From positions 1-8,735 of the forward strand of contig JBJDZI010000096.1 in NCBI GenBank assembly GCA_051867925.1: a DNA stretch of 8,735 bases, written 5' to 3'. Positions 1-6,941 of the stretch are shown piece by piece; positions within the stretch are counted from its first letter, which is position 1; every line of letters begins with the position of its first letter. The position numbers were made by a program, and so were the translations under genes. The notes below the pieces were generated by a model. The model did not search any database. It had not been told where the DNA came from and saw only the letters and a program-made list of their open reading frames with translations. The stretch comes from CAKSQF01 sp051867925 (GTDB lineage Bacteria > Bacillota > Clostridia > Oscillospirales > CAG-272).

Positions 1-52
1 GAGATGGTTTTCCCCTTCCTCCAGTATTCTCGTTAACTTTTTCGACACTCTG

Positions 53-84
53 AAACGGGCGGCAAGTACTTGCCGCCCGTTTTT
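53..84 (+). terminator. Hairpin A as possible intrinsic terminator
   Basis: The perfect palindrome has a G+C-rich stem (CGGGCGGCAAG paired with CTTGCCGCCCG) and runs on the plus strand directly into five Ts at 80-84. That is the classic layout of a rho-independent terminator for transcription entering from the left. On the minus strand the stem is followed by TTTCAGAG, a much poorer tail, so it would terminate the CotH transcript less well. Its place inside a repeated element means termination may not be its only role. Confidence 0.55.
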
Positions 85-155
85 CATAAATTTTGGGAGT
101 ACCAAGAACCTTTTTTCAAAAAGGTTCTTGGTAGGGTTTGGGGCGAAGCCCCAAT
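53..155 (-). repeat. Three-hairpin intergenic repeat, left copy
   Basis: This element has three hairpins. Read on the minus strand, as the 3' flank of the adjacent CotH gene, they are: C at 138-154 (GGGGC/GCCCC with a 3-nt loop and two extra A-T pairs), B at 100-133 (16-bp stem, A/T-rich apex, AAGAACC/GGTTCTT), and A at 53-82 (a perfect 30-bp palindrome around GGCGGCAAG/CTTGCCGCC). Positions 96-155 are identical, as reverse complement, to 8578-8637 near the other end of the window, and hairpin A recurs there in altered form. Weak similarity continues outward to about position 33 (a shared TGTCGA block). Element C begins 12 nt beyond the stop codon of the CotH gene. No ORF is present, and I see nothing in positions 1-32. 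It is probably a dispersed REP/BIME-like family, but this window cannot show its copy number. Confidence 0.85.
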
Positions 156-167
156 TTGGATAAAAAA

Positions 168-1739
168 TTATTCTCCCCAGACGTCGTTTAGCCAAGCGAT
201 GCGTTGTCGGTACCAGTCGGCAAGGTAGGCGATCTGTTTACGGCAGGAGTCCATGGTGAGGATCACGTCAGCTTCGCTGGACAGGCGTTTGTGCAGGATG
301 TCCCAACGCTCGAAATTACGTTCAAAGGCATCTTCGTAAAGCGCACCGGTCTGCCGCAGGAGGGCGGGCAGGGCTTCAAGGGTGGGAGATACCTCCTGCC
401 AGCGGGCTTTTACCATGTCCCAAAACCAATCGTACTCTGCGAGGGTGATAAACCAGGTGTTCTGCTGCGGATCGGCGGCGGCTTCCACATTGCCTGCGTA
501 CAGACCGTCGGGATAGGAGAAGGTGTTGTGGCAGACGCTGGAGGCAGTAGCTTTCACGTTGCCCGAGGACATATCAAAGTCCCAAACGGGGCCGAAGGTC
601 AACTTGCCGCCCGCAGCTTTGTAGAGATAGAAGGAATCCCAGCCCGCGTCGCGGTTTTTGGTCAGTTCCTCCACAATGTAGGCGTTCACCACGCTGCCCA
701 GATCGATTAAAGCGTCGATGCGCGCAAAGTCTCCCGACCGCACCGCATCCATGCAGGCAGTCAGATGGGCGTCAATGGCCATCAAATAGGCTTTGGCGTT
801 CTCCTCGGGCAGATCGGAGAGAACTTGGTAGGAGTCATCGTACACCGAAAAATAAGGCGCATCGGCATGCACGGTAAGTTCGGCGAGGTAACTCACGTCG
901 TCCACCGTGCCGAGGGGAACGGAGACCTTGTGTTCGTCTTCCTCGATCTGCTCGTAGAGCTGATAAACACCCATGTATTCGCCGTTGAGATAAAGATCCA
1001 CGAAGGCGTAGTCGGCGACCCAAGGAAGATCGAGCTGGCGCTCTATCCAAGTGGCGGCGGCGTTGCGGAGCAGACTGCGATCCACTTGACTGGCGATCAG
1101 CACCCATTTGCGGGCTTTGCCCTCGCCAAGTCCCAGCAGAGACTGTCCTTCGGACAGCTTCAGCTTCCATGGCTTCTTTTCGTAAGTCCAGGAGCCGTGA
1201 CCGCGCCCGCGGATCTCGGTGGCAAAATCGGTCAGCTGATACTTCTCGGCGCATCCGCTGATGCTGATCCTGCCGCTCACATAGTCGGTGCGGTTGATGT
1301 CGGCGGGATCCACCTCGGTGGTGATGCTGACGGCGGGCAGATTCAGAATGTCCTGTTCAAAGTATGCGGTGAGGACGGTGTCATCGGCAAAACTGTCGTC
1401 CCGGCGAACGGGGGAGGTACTGCCGTCGCTCCAGCAGGCGAAGCGGTAGCCTAAATCCGCTACCGCCTCCACTTGGGAGCAGACGGGACGGTCGGCGGTG
1501 AGGGTCTGGCTCAGCGCGCCCGAGATACTGCCGCCATCGGTCGCCAAATAGGCAACGTGCACTGTCGATTGGATGGACGGATCAAACCCCTCCGCAATAT
1601 TTTGGGTGACTGTGGTCGATGAGGGCGCGATAGTGGAGTCTGCGGTCGAGGAGCGAGCGTCGGGCGTGGACTGCCGTTGACAGGCGGAAAGCAGGGTGAC
1701 CGCCGCCAGAAGAAGGCAAATGATGCGAGTTTGTTTCAT
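168..1739 (-). CDS. CotH-type kinase-fold lipoprotein (short paralogue)
   Basis: This 523-residue protein is predicted to be exported and lipid-anchored. Residues 1-19 form a signal peptide with lipobox L17-S-A-C20, followed by a Ser/Thr-rich linker to about residue 50. Residues 60-128 resemble a divergent InlB B-repeat (GGSISG, GYRFACWSDG, LTAYF). A CotH domain spans roughly 135-515. Its hallmarks are EIRGRGHGSW (175-184), KKPWKLKL (188-195), DRSLLRN (220-226), VDLYLNGEYMGVYQLYE (247-263) and GWDSFYLYK...GPVWDFD (366-389). CotH proteins are atypical protein kinases, known from Bacillus spore coat and from clostridial surface or cellulosomal proteins; the acidic WDFD motif probably belongs to the nucleotide/metal site. 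Kinase activity and substrate are inferred, not shown. It lies 111 nt downstream of a longer paralogue on the same strand, possibly co-transcribed. No good Shine-Dalgarno precedes the ATG, which is unlike its neighbours. Confidence 0.9.
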   Translation of the reverse strand: MKQTRIICLLLAAVTLLSACQRQSTPDARSSTADSTIAPSSTTVTQNIAEGFDPSIQSTVHVAYLATDGGSISGALSQTLTADRPVCSQVEAVADLGYRFACWSDGSTSPVRRDDSFADDTVLTAYFEQDILNLPAVSITTEVDPADINRTDYVSGRISISGCAEKYQLTDFATEIRGRGHGSWTYEKKPWKLKLSEGQSLLGLGEGKARKWVLIASQVDRSLLRNAAATWIERQLDLPWVADYAFVDLYLNGEYMGVYQLYEQIEEDEHKVSVPLGTVDDVSYLAELTVHADAPYFSVYDDSYQVLSDLPEENAKAYLMAIDAHLTACMDAVRSGDFARIDALIDLGSVVNAYIVEELTKNRDAGWDSFYLYKAAGGKLTFGPVWDFDMSSGNVKATASSVCHNTFSYPDGLYAGNVEAAADPQQNTWFITLAEYDWFWDMVKARWQEVSPTLEALPALLRQTGALYEDAFERNFERWDILHKRLSSEADVILTMDSCRKQIAYLADWYRQRIAWLNDVWGE

Positions 1740-1850
1740 ATATTTAAGAATGTACTTTTATATTAGGATGTACTTTTTTGCGTTTGCCGAAAAATCGTTT
1801 CACATCGGAAAGGGAAGAGGGAGCGTCCATGGGAAGCACCCTCGGCGGGT
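1740..1850 (-). other. Intergenic region between the two CotH genes with direct repeats
   Basis: On the minus strand the 10-mer AAAAGTACAT occurs twice (1768-1777 and 1750-1759), an 18-bp period, in an A/T-rich stretch running into the short CotH paralogue's start codon. I found no AGGA-type ribosome binding site and no convincing -35/-10 pair. At 1817-1843 a hairpin (GAGGGTGC paired with GCTCCCTC, one mismatch) follows the stop of the upstream gene. It has only a weak pyrimidine tail (TTCCCTTT), so it may be a leaky terminator that lets some transcription pass into the second gene. Confidence 0.4.
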
Positions 1851-4295
1851 TTATTTGTGACTGAGTACGGGCGTGCCGCTATCGCCTGCCACCCAAGTGC
1901 AGAGGACGCTGACGGAGATTTTCTCGCCTGCGGAATGTTCGCCCTGCAGTTCGGACAGGGTGGAGAGATTGCCGTTCAGCAGATCGGCGAGAGGGGCGTT
2001 CATCTGATCGCGGGGGAGCAGAATGTCTGCGACCTCCGACAGATTGACGGCACCCAGATCGTCGGGCGAGTAGAGGAAGGCGAAGGTACCGCCCCGTCCC
2101 TCGTACCAAACGTTGGACGGAGAATTGTCACTGCCCGTGACAGTGCCGGCAAAGTAGCAGTTCACCAGCAGAACGTCGTTGCCTGATTGGGTGGAAGCGG
2201 ACAGACCGCCTGCAATTCCCTCGCGGTAAGAGGTGACGTCCATCAGCGAATAGCAGTTGACGATGCCGCCGCCCTGACGGATACTGCGGCAGATGCCAGC
2301 CGCCTGTGCGGAGTTGTTGACACTGCCGGTGGTACCCAGATTGATCACCAGTCCCGACAGATAGGGGAAGATACATTCGTCGGTGCCGGAAAGTATTGCG
2401 TGGATGGTGTAGCCGTCGCCGTCGTAGATGCCGGCGAAGTTGCCGGCGGAGCCGATGCCGTTATAATCCCTGATGGTGGTCATATCCAGATCGGCGGTCT
2501 GACGGAAATACCTGTCTTTGAAAGTCTCGCCGCGATAGAGTGCCTCGGTGAAACTCATAAAGTCCTCGGCGGTGGAGATCAGATAGGGATCGCTGTACTT
2601 ACCGCTGCCGCCCGAGCATTCGAACTCGTAGGAGGGATCGGGATCGGGGGTGGGAGGCGTGACGATACTGCCGCCGCTTTCGGTGTTGTAGCCCTCGTTG
2701 TACCGATCACTGCCGATGAACTCGTTCATCCAGACTACTCGATTGTCCAGCCAAGTGATCAGATAATCCACGTGCTTGGCGTAGGAGTCCAGTTTCATGA
2801 TTTCGCGGGGCTCGCGGTTGAGCTGTTGCCCGAAGATCTGCCACTCCTCGAAATTGCGGCAGAAGGAGCCGTTGTAGGCGTCCGCCTCGGCGCGGATCAG
2901 ATCGGACAGAGAGGTGACGATGGACTGCACCTCGTCGGATGCAAAGCGCTCTGCCACCAGCTGACGGAACCATTTGTAGGACATCAGATTGTAGAACCAA
3001 GGGTTGCTCTGTCCCTTGCCGCTTTGGGCGGCGTAGAGATCGGTAAACTTATCACAGCCTTCGTTGGCGTTGCCCAGCGACAGGTCAAAGTCCCAGATGG
3101 GCCCCATCACCAGCTTGCCGCCGGCGTCTTTGTAGAAGAAGAAGGAATCCCAGCCCACGTCCAGATTCTTGACGGTCTCCTCCACGATGTAGGAGTCGAC
3201 AACAGAGTCCAGATCCATCAACTTTTCCAGTTCTTCCCGATTGCCCGCCAGAACCGCTTCGTAGCACTGGCTGATGTAGTCTTGAATGAACATTTGCTGT
3301 TCCCATGCAAGGGAAGGATCTTCGGACAGATCGTTCTTGATTTCGTAGAATTTGCCGCCCACATAGAAGGGATACTCTTCGGCGTAGGTGGTCATTTGCA
3401 CCAGATAGCCGATGTCGGTGCCCGCCTCCGGATCGTCTGCCACGTCTACTCTGCCGTCGCCCACGCGGATGGCTTCGGTCAGCAGGTAAACGCCGTTATA
3501 GGTGCCGTTGATATAGACCTCCACGCTGGTGCAGGCGGGAGAGTAGCCCACGCCGCTCATCATATCGGCAAAGCGCAAAGCGGCGAAGTTTCGCAGCAGG
3601 GACTGGTCGCAGTGGTTGGCAATCAGATTCCAATGCTTGCCCGCGGCATCGCCCACCCCCAGCAGATTTTCCTTGCTGTCCAGTTTGATGTGATAGGATT
3701 TTTTGTCAAATTCCCAAGATTTGTTGCCCCGTCCGCGGATCTCGATAACCCGCTCGGTCAGTGCGTATTCTTTGGCGCAGTTGGTCAGCGTCAGCGTACC
3801 CAGAATGTACTCGTCTCTGGAGGTGACGTCGTAGCCTGTCTCGGTGGTGATGTGCATCACGGGCATCTCCAGATAAACGGGCTGCATAATGGCATAGAGC
3901 GTGGTGGTCTTGCCCGCCTCGCCCTTGTCGCCCGATCGGGTGGGAGAGGTGTTGCCGTCGCTCCAGCGGACGAACTGATAGCCCACCCATGGGGTAGCAG
4001 TGACCTCGGAGGTGCCGCCGCCCTTGACGGTTTGCTCGACCTTCCCTGCGATCTCACCGGAGTTTTCGATGGAGAGGGCGTAGATTACCCGGGTGGAGCC
4101 GTCGGGAGAATCGGAGACATCGGTGTCCGGCTCGTCATAGGGAGAATTGCTGACAATCTGCGTCGTGCCGTCGGGCGCACCGTCCCCACTTGAGGTGGTG
4201 GTGGCATCCCCGTCGGAACCGGAGCCGCAAGCCGACAATGCAGGGCAGAGCAGAGCCGCAGAAAGCAACAGAGAGACAAATTTGAACTTCTGCAT
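1851..4295 (-). CDS. CotH-type kinase-fold lipoprotein with GLUG/beta-helix-like C-terminus
   Basis: This 814-residue surface lipoprotein has a signal peptide with lipobox L20-S-A-C23, then an acidic Ser/Thr/Gly/Asp-rich linker to about residue 68. Residues 70-138 are an InlB-like divergent repeat (GYQFVRWSDGNTSP). The CotH domain covers about 142-528: EIRGRGNKSW (185-194), KKSYHIKL (198-205), DQSLLRNFAAL (230-240), VEVYINGTYNGVYLLTE (258-274) and GWDSFFFYK...GPIWDFD (381-404). A Pro/Asp linker (546-555, TPPTPDPDPS) leads to a C-terminal region, 560-814, with GLUG/right-handed beta-helix features (YLISTAEDFMSF, FAGIYDGDGYTI, VNCYFAGTVTG), probably a binding or adhesion module. A ribosome binding site (AAAGGA, 4304-4309) lies 8 nt before the ATG. 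It is paralogous to the next gene downstream over the repeat and CotH regions, but that gene lacks the C-terminal module. Kinase function is inferred from the family. Confidence 0.9.
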   Translation of the reverse strand: MQKFKFVSLLLSAALLCPALSACGSGSDGDATTTSSGDGAPDGTTQIVSNSPYDEPDTDVSDSPDGSTRVIYALSIENSGEIAGKVEQTVKGGGTSEVTATPWVGYQFVRWSDGNTSPTRSGDKGEAGKTTTLYAIMQPVYLEMPVMHITTETGYDVTSRDEYILGTLTLTNCAKEYALTERVIEIRGRGNKSWEFDKKSYHIKLDSKENLLGVGDAAGKHWNLIANHCDQSLLRNFAALRFADMMSGVGYSPACTSVEVYINGTYNGVYLLTEAIRVGDGRVDVADDPEAGTDIGYLVQMTTYAEEYPFYVGGKFYEIKNDLSEDPSLAWEQQMFIQDYISQCYEAVLAGNREELEKLMDLDSVVDSYIVEETVKNLDVGWDSFFFYKDAGGKLVMGPIWDFDLSLGNANEGCDKFTDLYAAQSGKGQSNPWFYNLMSYKWFRQLVAERFASDEVQSIVTSLSDLIRAEADAYNGSFCRNFEEWQIFGQQLNREPREIMKLDSYAKHVDYLITWLDNRVVWMNEFIGSDRYNEGYNTESGGSIVTPPTPDPDPSYEFECSGGSGKYSDPYLISTAEDFMSFTEALYRGETFKDRYFRQTADLDMTTIRDYNGIGSAGNFAGIYDGDGYTIHAILSGTDECIFPYLSGLVINLGTTGSVNNSAQAAGICRSIRQGGGIVNCYSLMDVTSYREGIAGGLSASTQSGNDVLLVNCYFAGTVTGSDNSPSNVWYEGRGGTFAFLYSPDDLGAVNLSEVADILLPRDQMNAPLADLLNGNLSTLSELQGEHSAGEKISVSVLCTWVAGDSGTPVLSHK

Positions 4296-4332
4296 GGGAT
4301 AGATCCTTTCGCGTCAAATAAAAAATCAATAT

Positions 4333-4341
4333 AGTATAACA
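4333..4341 (-). promoter_or_regulatory. Extended -10 promoter of the long CotH gene
   Basis: On the minus strand TGTTATACT matches an extended -10 element (TGn plus TATACT) about 38 nt before the start codon. No good -35 hexamer is present at 17 nt spacing (ACGAAA there), which fits an extended -10 or activator-dependent promoter. A 13-bp palindrome (4356-4368) sits where the -35 should be. Confidence 0.5.
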
Positions 4342-4355
4342 GATAAAAATGAATA

Positions 4356-4368
4356 TTTCGTGACGAAA
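4356..4368. promoter_or_regulatory. 13-bp palindrome, candidate operator
   Basis: TTTCGTGACGAAA is a perfect inverted repeat (TTTCGT/ACGAAA) with a single central base. It covers roughly -30 to -42 of the predicted CotH promoter and is upstream of the divergent methyltransferase-fold promoter. The size and position suit a dimeric transcription factor. With only one instance in the window, this is a guess. Confidence 0.3.
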
Positions 4369-4423
4369 CGGCGAAAATAACGAAAAATATGACCATAGGG
4401 GAAAATTTTCCCGTTTCCTTCGC

Positions 4424-4453
4424 TTGACAGCCGAAAATGGGGCGTGGTATAAT
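4424..4453 (+). promoter_or_regulatory. Sigma-70-type promoter of the methyltransferase-fold gene
   Basis: TTGACA at 4424-4429 and TATAAT at 4448-4453 are both perfect consensus hexamers with an 18-nt spacer and a TGG just before the -10. Transcription would start near 4460, giving a leader of about 27 nt that contains the ribosome binding site GGAGGGG (4476-4482). Confidence 0.88.
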
Positions 4454-4486
4454 AGACTGTAAGTTTGTTCTTTACGGAGGGGTGCA

Positions 4487-5371
4487 ATGATGCTGACATC
4501 CGAGCAGATCGCGCGCTGCAATCGCCTGCTGCTGGAGGGGCTGTCCGAATATCTGAACGCGCGTCCCGATTTCATTGATGCCGACGCTATTCGGGAGCTT
4601 ACCGCTGACGGCGGGCTGACACAGGAGAATGCCTTTTCGCTGATGCTGGCGGCAGTACTGGGACTGTCGGTGGGGGAAAATCCGTTTCATCGGGAAATCT
4701 ACGAGGCGTATTTTCCGCAGATGATCCGACCGCTGCAGGCGGCGAACTATCGAAGCGATCCCTACTACCGCACGGTCAGACTGCCCGATGCGAAGATCGG
4801 CAAATGGGAGTTTCGCACCATGCGTTATCGCCCTTACGAAGCCTTTGCCTGTGACGATCTGCTTTGGCGTCCCGACGGACGGCTGATCCCGCAGATCGGC
4901 TATTTTGCGGAGGACTTCGAGTATCCCGCGGTTCTGGAGGACGGTCGGGAGTGGATGCTGATCACGCCCAACGAGATTAACACCATGGCGCCCTCTGCTA
5001 TGGCGGCGTATGGGAAGGTGCTGACCTACGGCTTGGGGCTTGGCTACTTCGCCTATATGGCAGCCCGCAAGTCTTGTGTGGAATCGGTGACGGTGGTGGA
5101 GCGGGATGCCGACGTGATCGCTTTGTTTGAGCGATACATCCGCCCGCAGTTGGGTGCGGCGGGGGAGAAGATCCGCGTGGTGCGGTCGGATGCCTTTGAT
5201 TTTGCCCGACGTGAGATGGGCAAGGGCGGGTACAATTTCGTCTTTACCGATCTGTGGCACGATCCCTCCGACGGCGTGGAACTGTATCATCGGATGAGGG
5301 CGCTGGAGGATCGCTCTCCAGGAAGCGAGTTTCGCTATTGGATCGAGGACACGCTCCGATGCTATGAGTGA
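4487..5371 (+). CDS. SAM-dependent methyltransferase / spermidine-synthase-fold protein, unknown substrate
   Basis: This 294-residue cytoplasmic protein has no signal peptide or membrane segment. The C-terminal half looks like a Rossmann-type SAM-binding domain: glycine-rich loop VLTYGLGLGYFAY (178-190), an acidic strand-2 end VTVVERDADV (201-210), SDAFDFA (234-240) and a strand-4-like FVFTDLWHDPSDGVELY (251-267). This layout is shared by class I methyltransferases and polyamine aminopropyltransferases. The usual GGGDGG of spermidine synthases is replaced by YGLGLG, so I do not call a spermidine synthase. The N-terminal ~170 residues, including the KWEFRTMRYRPYEAF stretch, match nothing I recognise. 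The start is supported by GGAGGGG 4-10 nt upstream; the second codon is also ATG, so 4490 is an alternative. It has its own strong promoter, is monocistronic, and ends at a hairpin terminator. Its substrate cannot be read from the neighbours. Confidence 0.75.
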   Translation: MMLTSEQIARCNRLLLEGLSEYLNARPDFIDADAIRELTADGGLTQENAFSLMLAAVLGLSVGENPFHREIYEAYFPQMIRPLQAANYRSDPYYRTVRLPDAKIGKWEFRTMRYRPYEAFACDDLLWRPDGRLIPQIGYFAEDFEYPAVLEDGREWMLITPNEINTMAPSAMAAYGKVLTYGLGLGYFAYMAARKSCVESVTVVERDADVIALFERYIRPQLGAAGEKIRVVRSDAFDFARREMGKGGYNFVFTDLWHDPSDGVELYHRMRALEDRSPGSEFRYWIEDTLRCYE

Positions 5372-5399
5372 GGGGGCCGAAGGATCTGCGAGTGTAATG

Positions 5400-5442
5400 T
5401 ACAACAAACGCTGAAGACCAATGATCTTCAGCGTTTGTTGTA
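5400..5442. terminator. Bidirectional intrinsic terminator between convergent genes
   Basis: A perfect 18-bp stem with a 7-nt loop (5418-5424) sits between two converging genes. The core CGCTGAAGA/TCTTCAGCG is flanked by ACAACAAA on one side and TTTGTTGT on the other, so each strand offers a GC-containing hairpin followed by a U-rich run. It should stop both the methyltransferase-fold transcript and the hydrolase transcript. Confidence 0.85.
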
Positions 5443-5455
5443 GGCGGTCACCGCC
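5443..5455. repeat. Small GGCGG/CCGCC palindrome beside the terminator
   Basis: GGCGGTCACCGCC is a 13-bp inverted repeat directly abutting the terminator stem and 4 nt from the hydrolase stop codon. It could form a short hairpin with a TCA loop, perhaps adding to 3'-end stability of the hydrolase mRNA. No function is demonstrated. Confidence 0.4.
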
Positions 5456-5459
5456 CCGT

Positions 5460-6857
5460 TTAACTCAACTTAAAGGTATAGGAAGCGCAGAACTGATAAT
5501 TCGAGTCGCCCCGCTCTTTGGTGGTCTCGCGGAGCAGATCCAGCGAGATCTCGGGGGTAAATTCCTTCACCGTGCCGTCGGGCATGACGATCTTCACGGA
5601 AGAGAAGAGATTCACCATTTCCTCGTTCAGATAGACGGTCACATTGGCTCGCCGAACGGAGCATTCGGCGATGGTAATGGTATTGGTAGTTTTGTCGTAA
5701 GAGGCGTCGATGATGCCCGAAGTGGCGGAGGTGGAGATCCAGTAGAAGGAGTGGATGCCGCGGCGATTATTGGAGGTTTTGGTGGTGGCGACGTTCCAGA
5801 TCACCCGCTCAGGCAAGGGGTCGCGGGTGTGGGCGGTCATCAGCTTGGCGGCGTGGGTCTCGGTTCTGACGGTTCCACCATCGTAGGACGTGCCGGTTTG
5901 CTTTGCGGCAAGCCAAGCAGCGTTGTCGGCAATGACCGTCTGATTCGAGGCGTTGTCCCCCACCACGCCGTGTTCCTTGTTGGCGTGAACGAAGCATCTA
6001 TGATAGTATCCGCCGCCGTATTTTGCCGCCAGCGCATCCAACTTCTGCTCGTATTCCACGGTGATGGTGTTGCGGTTGTATGCAGAATCCAGTTCGCCCA
6101 CCTGCAGATAGAAGGGCAGATTGTAGAGATTGGTCAGATCAATGCCCTCGGGATGCCCTGCGGTCATGGTGGCGGCGGCAAGCCGATCGGCAATGCGTGG
6201 TGCGATCTGATAAACGCCGTTGCCGCCTGCGGAATAGCCGACGATGTAGACCTTGTTGGGATTGGCGTTCATGAAAACGATGCAGTCTTCGATGATGCGG
6301 TCATAAAATTTCCAGGAAATGTCGGTCGAAAAGATCTGACCGCTGGATTCGTTGTCGCTGACCGAGCGGATGGAGCAGTAGATGCCGGGAATACTTGCAT
6401 AGCGATCCGCCATGCCCGACCATTGGGACTCGTTGGTCTGCCCGGAGGGATCGTATCCGCCGCCGTGATAGACCAAAAACAGAGGGTATCCGTCCTCGGG
6501 GGCGGAGCCTACCACCCGGGTCATCACCTTCATGGTGGTGCCGCTGATCTTGATCTTGGTGGTCTGATTTTTCTTGATCTCGTTCTTGCGGGAGGATTGA
6601 TTTATCTTGATGTTGGCAATGTACTCCTGCCAGACCAGATGGCGCATCTCTTTGATGGCATCTACGGAGGTCAGACCGCCCGCCAGCGCGTCGATCTCGG
6701 CCTGCACATCGGCAAGTGTCTGCTCGGCAGGGGAGAGCGTGACCTCCGGCTCGGCGGTGGTGGCTTCGGTAGCATTGGTGTCAGCGGGTGCGTCCGTGCC
6801 GCAGGCGGTGCAGAAGAGCGCGGCGAGAATCAAAAGAACGGAAAGTGCTTTTTTCAT
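5460..6857 (-). CDS. Lipoprotein alpha/beta hydrolase (PHB-depolymerase/esterase-like) with C-terminal beta domain
   Basis: This 465-residue exported hydrolase has a signal peptide ending at Cys19 (FCTAC; the -3 residue is Cys rather than Leu, so the lipobox is slightly atypical), then a Thr/Glu-rich linker and a helical segment to about residue 110. The alpha/beta-hydrolase core covers about 110-320: oxyanion-type HGGG (131-134), nucleophile elbow GYSAGG with Ser209, probable acid Asp257 in VGELDS, and probable catalytic His296 in KEHG. This resembles PHB-depolymerase/feruloyl-esterase-like enzymes. Residues 350-465 (RVIWNVATTK, FYWISTSA, NTITIAE, VTVYLNEEMVNL, VKIVMPDG) form a beta-rich module that I recall after such esterase cores in other bacteria. 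The substrate is unknown; an ester in polysaccharide or peptide material outside the cell is plausible. A ribosome binding site (AGAAAGG, 6866-6872) supports the start. It lies 84 nt after thyX on the same strand with no clear promoter of its own. Confidence 0.85.
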   Translation of the reverse strand: MKKALSVLLILAALFCTACGTDAPADTNATEATTAEPEVTLSPAEQTLADVQAEIDALAGGLTSVDAIKEMRHLVWQEYIANIKINQSSRKNEIKKNQTTKIKISGTTMKVMTRVVGSAPEDGYPLFLVYHGGGYDPSGQTNESQWSGMADRYASIPGIYCSIRSVSDNESSGQIFSTDISWKFYDRIIEDCIVFMNANPNKVYIVGYSAGGNGVYQIAPRIADRLAAATMTAGHPEGIDLTNLYNLPFYLQVGELDSAYNRNTITVEYEQKLDALAAKYGGGYYHRCFVHANKEHGVVGDNASNQTVIADNAAWLAAKQTGTSYDGGTVRTETHAAKLMTAHTRDPLPERVIWNVATTKTSNNRRGIHSFYWISTSATSGIIDASYDKTTNTITIAECSVRRANVTVYLNEEMVNLFSSVKIVMPDGTVKEFTPEISLDLLRETTKERGDSNYQFCASYTFKLS

Positions 6858-6941
6858 CGGTAGAGCCTTTCTTGGGAATCACTGAATTGAGCGGATGGAG
6901 CGGGGATGAATGAAAATCGGAAGATTACGGATAATCGGTGG

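Noticed and set aside
2187..4193. A 668-codon plus-strand open frame opposite the long CotH gene.
   Set aside because: It is codon-aligned antisense to a gene with clear signal peptide and domain motifs, its translation is low-complexity Gly/Val/His/Ala-rich without recognisable motifs, and it is explained by rarity of TTA/CTA/TCA codons on the sense strand.
4135..4575. A 146-codon minus-strand open frame crossing the divergent intergenic region.
   Set aside because: It overlaps the start of the CotH gene in another frame, spans both promoters, and shows no signal, motif or ribosome binding site.
4472..5407. A 311-codon minus-strand open frame opposite the methyltransferase-fold gene.
   Set aside because: It is codon-aligned antisense; the plus-strand gene has a consensus promoter and ribosome binding site, while this frame starts within the terminator hairpin.
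5421..6863. A 480-codon plus-strand open frame opposite the hydrolase.
   Set aside because: It is in antisense register with the hydrolase, begins inside the bidirectional terminator stem, and encodes Gly/Val/Asp-rich sequence with no family resemblance.
6923..6936. A small GATTA/TAATC hairpin between thyX and the hydrolase as a terminator.
   Set aside because: The stem is only 5 bp, A/T-rich and has no U-run, so it is unlikely to end transcription; read-through from thyX into the hydrolase remains possible.
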